Shown here: piece by piece, positions 7,585 through 13,549 of the stretch
Position numbering within the stretch: the stretch's first letter is position 1
Layout of the letters: each line of letters begins with the position of its first letter
IMG/VR virus record: IMGVR_UViG_3300027816_000378
Span: 1 to 25,634 of that record
Source of the DNA: a virus
Length of the DNA stretch: 25,634 bases
Reading direction: 5' to 3' (one strand)
Translations under genes and position numbers: made by a program
Notes under the pieces: model-generated
The model's database searches: none
Told to the model about the DNA's origin: nothing
What the model saw: the letters and a program-made list of their open reading frames with translations, nothing else

Positions 7585-8120
7585 CTGTGTAAGGCTGCAA
7601 CCACTTCTAAAGAAAGGTCTTTAAAGTCCCCGCTATTATCAACGATGCGATCGTAGGAATAACCATCCATTTGAGTCTCTGAGATATGGGAGTTGACCGC
7701 GGTAACGCCGGGGCGAATGACTCTCCAGATCTGACCACCACGTTTCTTTATGGCTTCAGCTTCGTTAATAAACCTGACATCCGTTATGACTAATCCATCA
7801 TTTTGGGTAGGTGTGCTGAGGGCAGCGTTAATCCAAACATCTTCGCCCAAATAGTTTCTAGCTGAAACCCCAAGGTCTTGTAGTAAACGACGAACCTCTG
7901 GGTGCTGTTTAGCGCCCTCCCATCCGTTCAAAGCAACAAGGTCTGACAAAGTAGTGTGATTGTAATTTGATGGGCCAATGCCTACATAAGGATTTAAATC
8001 CAAAAGCATGTGCCTAATGTTGTCTGCAAAGGCAACTCTGGTATATCCATAGTTCTCTACGAGAAATTGAGCCACGGTGTCTTTGCCGGATCTTGCGTAT
8101 CCAGATAACCCAATGATCAT
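7581..8120 (-). CDS. Deoxynucleoside monophosphate kinase
   Basis: A 179-residue P-loop kinase. The first residues MIIGLSGYARSGKDTVAQF give an N-terminal Walker A, G-x4-GKDT, typical of phage dNMP kinases (T4 gp1 class) and dephospho-CoA-kinase-like folds. Arg/Asp-containing segments DVRFINEAEAIKKRGGQIWRV (about 118-138) fit the Walker B and LID area of that group. It would phosphorylate dNMPs, perhaps salvaged from host DNA, to supply the phage polymerase. Start is ATG with AAGGC upstream, overlapping the primase stop. The exact base specificity cannot be read from the sequence. Confidence 0.78.
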   Translation of the reverse strand: MIIGLSGYARSGKDTVAQFLVENYGYTRVAFADNIRHMLLDLNPYVGIGPSNYNHTTLSDLVALNGWEGAKQHPEVRRLLQDLGVSARNYLGEDVWINAALSTPTQNDGLVITDVRFINEAEAIKKRGGQIWRVIRPGVTAVNSHISETQMDGYSYDRIVDNSGDFKDLSLEVVAALHR

Positions 8121-9043
8121 ACGACTGCCTTCTTCCCTTGAGCTATGTGCTTGGCTTTTTCTAGTCCCAACCTTATCTCATCTAAGCTCATAGCCCCGAC
8201 ATCCTTCATATCTGTGTGTTGGTAGTTAAAAAACCACGCCTCTACCCCCATCTCTTGGCACTTGTTCAGTAGCTCAATTGATGAGGAGGTTCCCGCTAAG
8301 TCGTTGTCCATAGCAAAGATAATGCGGTCAGCCCCTCGAATAGCGTTCAATTGAGACTGAGATACTAAAGCGCCCATAGTAGCCACCCCGCCAGTAAAAC
8401 CTAAAGAGTGTAAGCGAACCGTATCTAAAGGAGACTCAACTACGATCATGTCTCCGCCTTTGTATTGCTGATACCCAAACAAAGAATGACTCTTTTTCAT
8501 CTTAGGAGGTTGGTTGTTAAAGTAACGAGACGCAAATCCCTTTTCTTGCCATCCTAAAAGCTTTCCTTGTAGATCTCTAACAGGAAGAATCCAATTATTT
8601 TTTCTGTGATCCCACAACACTTGGTAGTGCTGAGCTGAGGTTAGAAGTAAGCCTCGTGATGTCAAAGCTTCAGCTGGCGGATCAACAAAAGCACTTAACA
8701 TTGATTCGGTGATCAATGACGGCTCTTCAATTGGTTGTTTCTTTTCGTTAGTAACTCTGTGGAATCTTTGTACTAAAGCGTCTGGAGAATCCATCCAATC
8801 TTTTGCCTTATCAAAGTCAATACCTTTAACATAACTAATAAGACCGTACAGACTTCCCTTGAACTGGCACGAAAAACAAATGTGTTGACCTGTATCTGCG
8901 TTGATCCACCATGACGGATTACGATCCTCGTGACCAGTTCTGTCTTTGTGTGCTGGACAGCTTGCCTGTAGCTCGCTACCTCGATTAGAAAGTACTTTTA
9001 TCCCGAGACTAGCGAGAGTAGTTTCCATCTCCTCAGAAGTCAT
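8117..9043 (-). CDS. dnaG: DNA primase, CHC2 zinc finger and TOPRIM
   Basis: A 308-residue primase that would make RNA primers at the phage fork. Zinc-finger ligands are Cys29-x2-His32 and Cys56-x2-Cys59, the CHC2 pattern. The TOPRIM fold shows Glu203 in VVESPLD and Asp246-Asn-Asp248 in FAMDNDLAG, the expected metal-binding acids. The full-length bacterial DnaG helicase-interaction domain is absent; the protein ends soon after TOPRIM. I chose the ATG at 9043 because GGAGG lies eight bases before it; an upstream in-frame start would overlap the helicase gene by over 100 bases. It overlaps the DnaB-type gene by 11 bases, so both are probably made together. Confidence 0.9.
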   Translation of the reverse strand: MTSEEMETTLASLGIKVLSNRGSELQASCPAHKDRTGHEDRNPSWWINADTGQHICFSCQFKGSLYGLISYVKGIDFDKAKDWMDSPDALVQRFHRVTNEKKQPIEEPSLITESMLSAFVDPPAEALTSRGLLLTSAQHYQVLWDHRKNNWILPVRDLQGKLLGWQEKGFASRYFNNQPPKMKKSHSLFGYQQYKGGDMIVVESPLDTVRLHSLGFTGGVATMGALVSQSQLNAIRGADRIIFAMDNDLAGTSSSIELLNKCQEMGVEAWFFNYQHTDMKDVGAMSLDEIRLGLEKAKHIAQGKKAVV

Positions 9044-10280
9044 CAGGAAGTCCTCCAAGATCTTCTTCTGATATCTCTCTAAATTCTCCTGTGTTCCAGT
9101 CCCAACATAGTGGAACCTCGGCAAGACCTGAGTTACGGCTTGCAACAATCTTTAAAGTTCTAAGGTCATCGTTTGCTTCCTCTTGCCTTTGCAGACCAAA
9201 AATAACATCAGCATCTTGATGGAATGAGGATGAGTATCCAATAGCATCAGCAGAGACTTGACCCTTCTTCATCTTCCACGACAACACCTGCGTAGTAATA
9301 ACCACAGGCTTTTGTATCTTTTGCGCCAGTCGTTTCAAAGATCGAGTGATGTTAGTAAGGGCTTGAGGTGTATTGGACTCGCCCGTTTGCTCATCAATCA
9401 TGAGGTAGGTGCCGTCAATAAAAACAATATCTGGATTTCTGTTTTGGATCTTGCTAGCAATACCACTTACCGTTTGACCGCTAGCTGAGTCTACAAACCA
9501 GAACTTATCTCTCATGTCTTGAATTGACTTAACCTTGGCGTAATACCGTGCTTCTTCCTCTGGGCTCAAAGATCCGGTCATTAACCTTCTATGTGAGATG
9601 CGAGAACGCATAGCGTAGTAGCGGCTCTCTTGTTCTGCGTTGCTCATCTCAAACGAGTAGAACATAGGGACTTTACCCTCTAGGTGTGAGTTGATAGCAA
9701 TCTGTAAAGCTAATGTGGATTTACCTGTCTTTGGTGGCGCAATGATCACAACTAGTTGACCTGGCTGTAGACCAGAGGTTGCCTCATCCATAGTAGGAAA
9801 TCCAGTAGGGATACCAAGTAGCCCAGGATTATTCTTTCTATGTTCATACGCATCAATAGCATTTTGCGCTGCCTTAGTAACTTCGAGGTCAGTAGATTTA
9901 TTAAGTCCTTCTTCCTCTAACTTGATGATGCCAAGTTCCATGGCACGAAGAGCAGACTCGTGATCCTGCGCTTTCTCCATTGCATCAAGAGCTGAACCCA
10001 AGGTTGCGATGATGCGTTGTTTACGACGCTCATTTGTTAAGGAGTCAACTAAATAAAAAATGCTGTCTTCTACAGCAGTTAGTTCAAACGAAGGAAAGTT
10101 TTCTTTTACTACATCAAGGCTTGGGCACTCTTGATAGTTTGAGTAGTGGTCGTGTAAAAATCTAAATATCTTTTTATCAGTAGGATCGGAAAACCAAGAC
10201 TCATTGATATTACTTTCTAAGGCAAGAGAAAGATCTCTGTCTTTTATTATCTTGCTTAGAAGCCTCGTTTGATTATTCAT
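9033..10280 (-). CDS. dnaB: DnaB-type replicative helicase
   Basis: A 415-residue RecA-fold hexameric helicase. An N-terminal helical domain (about 1-120) is followed by the ATPase: GIPTGFPTMDEATSGLQPGQ (156-175), Walker A APPKTGKST (181-189), Walker B IVFIDG (285-290), and C-terminal DnaB motifs including TTQVLS (329-334). I set the start at the ATG at 10280, eight residues inside the longest frame, because it makes an ATGA overlap with the preceding gene and has GGAGTATT upstream. It would unwind the fork with the primase encoded next, after loading by the DnaC-like protein encoded three genes upstream. Confidence 0.92.
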   Translation of the reverse strand: MNNQTRLLSKIIKDRDLSLALESNINESWFSDPTDKKIFRFLHDHYSNYQECPSLDVVKENFPSFELTAVEDSIFYLVDSLTNERRKQRIIATLGSALDAMEKAQDHESALRAMELGIIKLEEEGLNKSTDLEVTKAAQNAIDAYEHRKNNPGLLGIPTGFPTMDEATSGLQPGQLVVIIAPPKTGKSTLALQIAINSHLEGKVPMFYSFEMSNAEQESRYYAMRSRISHRRLMTGSLSPEEEARYYAKVKSIQDMRDKFWFVDSASGQTVSGIASKIQNRNPDIVFIDGTYLMIDEQTGESNTPQALTNITRSLKRLAQKIQKPVVITTQVLSWKMKKGQVSADAIGYSSSFHQDADVIFGLQRQEEANDDLRTLKIVASRNSGLAEVPLCWDWNTGEFREISEEDLGGLPDDF

Positions 10281-10684
10281 AATACTCCGATGTCCAATCC
10301 CCAATGCCCATACCGTAACAGCCTATCCGGTTTATCTAACACACCTAACACCTCTGGTCGGTAAGGTAGTTCATTAACGAGCTGTTCTACTTTCCCGTAA
10401 GAGGTGTAGTATCTAAATGGGTTGCCCCCTATTTCGTCAAGTGTATCTACCAAAGATTTAAGATCTTCTTCAGATAGATCATAAGAAATTAACTCAAGGG
10501 TTGTTCCAGTTCTAGTTGTGTATAAGTACAACCAACTTAAGAACTGACGGTTTATCTTCTTATCAATTTTAGGCACAGGAAATATCCTGAGCTTTTTTTG
10601 TACAGTGACCTCAACCGTTAAGAATGTATCTGTAGTTACGATTATTCTTCTCGGGAGATCATTACTAATGTCTCCCTTACGCAA
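10277..10684 (-). CDS. Unknown replication-operon protein
   Basis: A 135-residue protein I do not recognise. It has a beta-rich N-terminal half (IIVTTDTFLTVEVTVQ), a basic stretch (PKIDKKINRQ), then alternating helix and strand with LSEEDLKSLVDTLDEIG and RLLRYGHWGLDIG near the end. The alternating pattern could be a Rossmann- or HAD-like fold, but no catalytic Asp motif stands out, so I do not assign one. The start is TTG, placed immediately after the SWIM-gene stop, with GAGG eight bases upstream; an ATG nearby is out of frame. It lies between SWIM and DnaB-type genes and should be co-expressed with them. Confidence 0.7.
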   Translation of the reverse strand: MRKGDISNDLPRRIIVTTDTFLTVEVTVQKKLRIFPVPKIDKKINRQFLSWLYLYTTRTGTTLELISYDLSEEDLKSLVDTLDEIGGNPFRYYTSYGKVEQLVNELPYRPEVLGVLDKPDRLLRYGHWGLDIGVL

Positions 10685-11005
10685 CTAAATGACCTCTACT
10701 TTTCCAAACTTAATTATGAAATCGCGGAAATCATTATTTGATCTGCGAGCTTTCTCTGCGTCTTCAGCTGTGGCTCGACTGGAGATCTCTAAAGGGTAAC
10801 CATTACCTTGGTTAGCTTCAACTCTAGCCTTTACAAACCTGATGTGTTTACAACTAGATCGGCTTACATAGCCGGGGCAAGTGCAATAGTACTTGCCACT
10901 CTTTTCTCCATAAGAAACTTCATAGATGCCAGTACCAGAAGTATTGGTGTTTGGTAAAAAGATTTGAACTAATCTAGCATCGTCAAGCATGGGTGTTTCT
11001 CTCAT
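10685..11005 (-). CDS. SWIM zinc-finger protein
   Basis: A 106-residue protein. The core YYCTCPGYVSRSSCKHIRFV gives the SWIM pattern C41-x-C43-(8)-C52-x-H54, expected to bind one zinc and to act in DNA or protein contact. Upstream residues IYEVSYGEKSGKYY provide the preceding beta strands seen in SWIM domains. The C-terminus is a charged helix. Bacterial SWIM domains occur mostly in helicase- and transposase-linked proteins; here a stand-alone SWIM protein sits between a helicase loader and the helicase gene, which points to an accessory role in replication. ATGA overlap with the DnaC-like gene. The biochemical function is unknown. Confidence 0.82.
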   Translation of the reverse strand: MRETPMLDDARLVQIFLPNTNTSGTGIYEVSYGEKSGKYYCTCPGYVSRSSCKHIRFVKARVEANQGNGYPLEISSRATAEDAEKARRSNNDFRDFIIKFGKVEVI

Positions 11006-11691
11006 CGTAAGTCCCCTCGTGTTGGATCAATAGGCAGATAGGTGAAAGCCTCCTTGGCAAAACTTGCCGTTGCGTCACCATATAAACCATCCCAATTTTC
11101 ACGAGCGATGTTAGTGGTAACTATAGTAGGCAATCCGTTGTTAAATCGGGTGCGTAAAACATGATGAAGTTGATTTTTTTGCCAGCCTGATAGGGAGGCA
11201 TGCTCTTTACCCACATCATCAATAACAAGAACGCGGATGTTATAGGCATCGTCTTTGGCTTCGCCAAGAACTCCGTCCCACAAAAGGGTATCCTCTTCTG
11301 TTGGGTCATCGGACATCGTCCGACCCTTTAGATCAAGCACATCGTTGTAAGTAGCAAAGTAGCAAGGTCGCAATAAGATCTTGCCGTCTGTAGGAGCAAA
11401 AGACTCTAAAGGAAGCTTGGTCAATAGCTCTTGAATAATCGCTAAGCTCAAAGTAGTTTTACCTATACCTGGCTTTCCATAGATCAACATGCCAAGACCA
11501 CAACTTTTTTTACCTAAAGCTTTTATAACTGCCCCTGCTTTTACTACCCGTAACCACATCTTTACTTTATCAATGTCGCTTTGAGTTAGGTCAGTGCAAT
11601 CTGATAGCAAGTAGCCGACGCGAGCGCTAGGTATCCCAGCTACCTTTACCCAAGACTTACGAACTAATTGCAGGTCAGTTAACTTATACAC
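11002..11691 (-). CDS. DnaC-like AAA+ helicase loader
   Basis: A 229-residue AAA+ ATPase. Walker A GKPGIGKTT (72-80), Walker B LVIDDVGKE (155-163), a sensor-1-like TIVTTNIA (189-196) and a C-terminal sensor-2-like RGDLR end match phage and bacterial DnaC/DnaI loaders. The N-terminal 60 residues would contact the helicase. Start is GTG, directly adjacent to the upstream TAA, with GAGGAGG just inside the previous gene. It lies right after a winged-helix replication protein, the same pairing as lambda O and P or phage DnaD/DnaC genes, and would deliver the nearby DnaB-type helicase to the origin. Confidence 0.87.
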   Translation of the reverse strand: MYKLTDLQLVRKSWVKVAGIPSARVGYLLSDCTDLTQSDIDKVKMWLRVVKAGAVIKALGKKSCGLGMLIYGKPGIGKTTLSLAIIQELLTKLPLESFAPTDGKILLRPCYFATYNDVLDLKGRTMSDDPTEEDTLLWDGVLGEAKDDAYNIRVLVIDDVGKEHASLSGWQKNQLHHVLRTRFNNGLPTIVTTNIARENWDGLYGDATASFAKEAFTYLPIDPTRGDLR

Positions 11692-12561
11692 TTACAGCCC
11701 TTCCTCCTCTGCAAACTGCTTGAGTCGATCAATTGATTTCTCTGATTGAACTGTAGCGGCTTCTGTTCTTTCTTGAGTAACCTCGCTCAATCTGATATCG
11801 GCAAGAAGACTACCAAACTGTTTGATAAACATCTTCCAGATAATTTCTGGGTCATTGATCTTCTTATTATGTGAGATCTGTTTGAAGAACTTCTCGTACA
11901 TCAAGTTCTCGTAGTACCCGTTGGTGCCGTACAAAGACCGAGCATTGGCTAGGGCGATGCGGAAACGACTCTCGCCAATATGCCAAGGCAACACATGAAA
12001 CAGATCTAACATCCTTGAAGCAAACTCGTAGGCACTGTCTGTGACTGACCACTTGGATGGATCGGGGCTCCGCCTGACCATAGCCTTTTCGTAACGCTGG
12101 TTCTTCTGCTCAGCCTTCTGGTCGTACTTAAGCTTGTCAGCTCGCCGACGAGCCTGATCAATATCATCGGGGTCATACGCGGCAGGGAAATCGGACATAG
12201 TGCCTCCTTCAAGATTTACTTTTAAAAACTTTTCTTTCTCTCCCGGCTCCGCCGGGATATTTGCATTACTTATGTAGAAATTACTTATAACGTAGTTATT
12301 ACTATTTCTTAGTACCTTAAGGATCAGGCCGCCTGTTTCTGCCGGCCAGTATTCGGGCTCTACTAGAATGTTGACCGTCATGATACGGCCCCCAATTCTC
12401 TCCTTATGGGTCTTTAAAATACCTGCCTCACGCAGTTCGTTTAGGGCAGCCCTGACCGCCTTGTCGCCTTCTTTGGCTAACCCAGCAAGGGTCTCAGAAT
12501 TGATCCTGGAGCCCGTAGAGGCTAGGTACATGTAGAGACCTAATGCCCTCCATGAAATCAT
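11692..12561 (-). CDS. Winged-helix replication initiator-like protein
   Basis: A 289-residue protein. Residues 1-75 form a winged helix: ALGLYMYLASTG, then NSETLAGLAKEGDKAVRAAL and LREAGILKTHKERIGGRIM. A low-complexity Asn/Ser/Tyr linker follows (about 86-105), then an acidic and a highly charged helix (130-165), and a helical C-terminal domain (170-289) with WSVTDSAYEFASRMLDLF. The gene is directly upstream of a DnaC-like loader, so an O-like or DnaD-like initiator role is likely. The linker is encoded by repeat-rich AT-heavy DNA. An internal Shine-Dalgarno and ATG could give a product lacking the winged helix. The ATG start overlaps the preceding stop as ATGA. Confidence 0.75.
   Translation of the reverse strand: MISWRALGLYMYLASTGSRINSETLAGLAKEGDKAVRAALNELREAGILKTHKERIGGRIMTVNILVEPEYWPAETGGLILKVLRNSNNYVISNFYISNANIPAEPGEKEKFLKVNLEGGTMSDFPAAYDPDDIDQARRRADKLKYDQKAEQKNQRYEKAMVRRSPDPSKWSVTDSAYEFASRMLDLFHVLPWHIGESRFRIALANARSLYGTNGYYENLMYEKFFKQISHNKKINDPEIIWKMFIKQFGSLLADIRLSEVTQERTEAATVQSEKSIDRLKQFAEEEGL
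12202..12213 (-). promoter_or_regulatory. Possible internal translation start
   Basis: Minus-strand AAGGAGG, a four-base spacer and an in-frame ATG (Met121 of the winged-helix protein) lie in the middle of the gene, right after the AT-rich repeat region. Use of it would make a 169-residue C-terminal product (11692-12201) without the winged helix. The spacer is shorter than usual, so it may be chance. Confidence 0.35.
12214..12322. other. Candidate replication origin inside the initiator-like gene
   Basis: On the plus strand ATTACTTAT occurs exactly at 12265-12273 and 12280-12288, with a near copy ATTACTAT at 12298-12305. ATAAC-GTA-GTTAT at 12287-12299 is an inverted repeat. A perfect GC-rich hairpin (TCCCGGC/GCCGGGA, three-base loop) lies at 12241-12257, flanked on its other side by an AT-rich tract at 12214-12240. 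Iterons plus AT-rich DNA inside an initiator gene just before a helicase-loader gene is the layout of the lambda origin in gene O. This is a position-based inference. Confidence 0.4.
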
Positions 12562-13223
12562 TCCTGCGGGCCTCCTGTGCCCTTTTTGCGGGCTTCTAGT
12601 TCTTCGGCGAAGGCTTTGGCAAAGACTTTCGCGATGGCTTCGATACCGAAATAGACATTGTCCACTTCTTCGTACTCTTCTTCGTCCTCTTCGTCTTCGC
12701 CTTCGTCGTCTTCTTCTTCTTCCTCATCCTCGTCTTCGTCCTCCTCGTCTTTTTCTAAAGTCTCTTGCTTAGGGATTACTGGGGCAGCCACAGGCTTAAG
12801 GTCAGATGAAGGGGTTAAGGGGAGTAGCCCTTCGGTCAGATCAAAGCAGGGTATCCCAGCATCCTTACATAGGGCTAGGCTTGTTTGGCATCCTGAATCT
12901 TCGTCAGACCAGAGTAGGAATGCGGAAGCTTTTAGTCCGCGTAAAAAATCTACGGCGCTAGATAGTGGATCGGAGCTTAGCTCCACACTGGCACTAGGCG
13001 CTCCGTCAAACCTACCGCTTTCGGTAGTAAATAACAGAATTTCTTTGTCTTTGTCTTTTGAGAACTGAATTGCGTAGACCTGTTCGGGCGTTGGCTTAGT
13101 CTCATACGCGACAACTATTGTTCCGGATTTACCGTTTTTGTAGTAATGATCTTCAAGCAAAGCTTCAATGTTTGCTCGACTGGTTTTACCGTTACCAGTT
13201 ACTAGCACATAGTAATTGTCCAT
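12558..13223 (-). CDS. Protein with long acidic tract
   Basis: A 221-residue protein of unknown role, first gene of the replication block. The N-terminal domain (about 1-135) alternates strands and helices, with VLVTGNGKTSRANIEALLED near the start and LLWSDEDSGCQTSLALCKDAGIPC at about 103-126, an arrangement reminiscent of Rossmann/SLOG-like folds, though I see no diagnostic motif. Residues about 158-187 are almost only Asp and Glu. A helical C-terminus (VDNVYFGIEAIAKVFAKAF) follows. It has the strongest ribosome site of the window, AAGGAGGT three bases after which the ATG follows the spacer CCT. The acidic tract could mimic DNA or bind basic proteins. Confidence 0.72.
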   Translation of the reverse strand: MDNYYVLVTGNGKTSRANIEALLEDHYYKNGKSGTIVVAYETKPTPEQVYAIQFSKDKDKEILLFTTESGRFDGAPSASVELSSDPLSSAVDFLRGLKASAFLLWSDEDSGCQTSLALCKDAGIPCFDLTEGLLPLTPSSDLKPVAAPVIPKQETLEKDEEDEDEDEEEEEDDEGEDEEDEEEYEEVDNVYFGIEAIAKVFAKAFAEELEARKKGTGGPQE

Positions 13224-13225
13224 AG

Positions 13226-13245
13226 GACCTCCTTGTTAGGGGAGG
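13226..13245 (-). promoter_or_regulatory. Shared translation leader, copy 2, with SD hairpin
   Basis: Minus-strand CCTAACAAGGAGGTC (13226-13240) holds the Shine-Dalgarno site three bases before the ATG at 13223 and matches the leader at 5802-5816. The CCTCC at 13241-13245 (minus strand) can pair exactly with the GGAGG at 13228-13232 around an eight-base loop, which would hide the ribosome site. The gap also holds the boundary between tail and replication genes. Confidence 0.6.
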
Positions 13246-13261
13246 CACACACTACACGATT

Positions 13262-13537
13262 CTAGTTGGATGGGTTAATAATGGTTGGCCGGTATGTCGC
13301 AATCCGCTCCACCCCAGCAAGCAAAGCATTGCCAAGAAACCCGCCAGCTACTGTCCACAATATGAGACTTTTTATATCTTCGTAGCCAACTAACCAATTT
13401 GCCAGCCAAGCAAACAGCAAAGAAAAGACTGCGTTTACTATCTTGGTGTTGATAAAAATAGATATCAAACTTACCAATGGCTCTACTACAGCTAACAAAA
13501 ACGCGGTAAACATACCGATCAAGACTAGGTCAAGCAT
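13262..13537 (-). CDS. Small multi-span membrane protein
   Basis: A 91-residue, very hydrophobic protein with three likely membrane helices at about 3-29, 34-51 and 56-76, short loops and a polar C-terminus (RPTIINPSN). I chose the ATG at 13537; a TTG two codons earlier is possible and neither has a clear Shine-Dalgarno site. It follows the last tail gene by 12 bases. Size and topology fit a holin or another phage membrane protein, but no endolysin gene lies next to it, so a holin name would be a guess. It could also act in superinfection exclusion or in DNA entry. Confidence 0.7.
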   Translation of the reverse strand: MLDLVLIGMFTAFLLAVVEPLVSLISIFINTKIVNAVFSLLFAWLANWLVGYEDIKSLILWTVAGGFLGNALLAGVERIATYRPTIINPSN

Positions 13538-13549
13538 GACCAAATACTA

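Noticed and set aside
9044-9148. Longer N-terminus for the primase
   Set aside because: Those 35 codons lie fully within the DnaB-type gene and lack a ribosome site, whereas GGAGG is well placed before the ATG at 9043.
12241-12257. GC-rich perfect hairpin as a Rho-independent terminator
   Set aside because: No T-run follows directly on either strand, and it lies within the coding sequence of a gene that continues past it. Kept only as part of the origin hypothesis.
12658-13068. Plus-strand frame with a long Ser run
   Set aside because: It is the mirror of the Asp/Glu codons of the acidic-tract gene on the minus strand; no ribosome site or coding features of its own.
13259-13264. Minus-strand TAGAAT as a -10 promoter box before the replication block
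   Set aside because: No recognisable -35 hexamer at the proper distance; one six-base match in AT-leaning DNA is weak.
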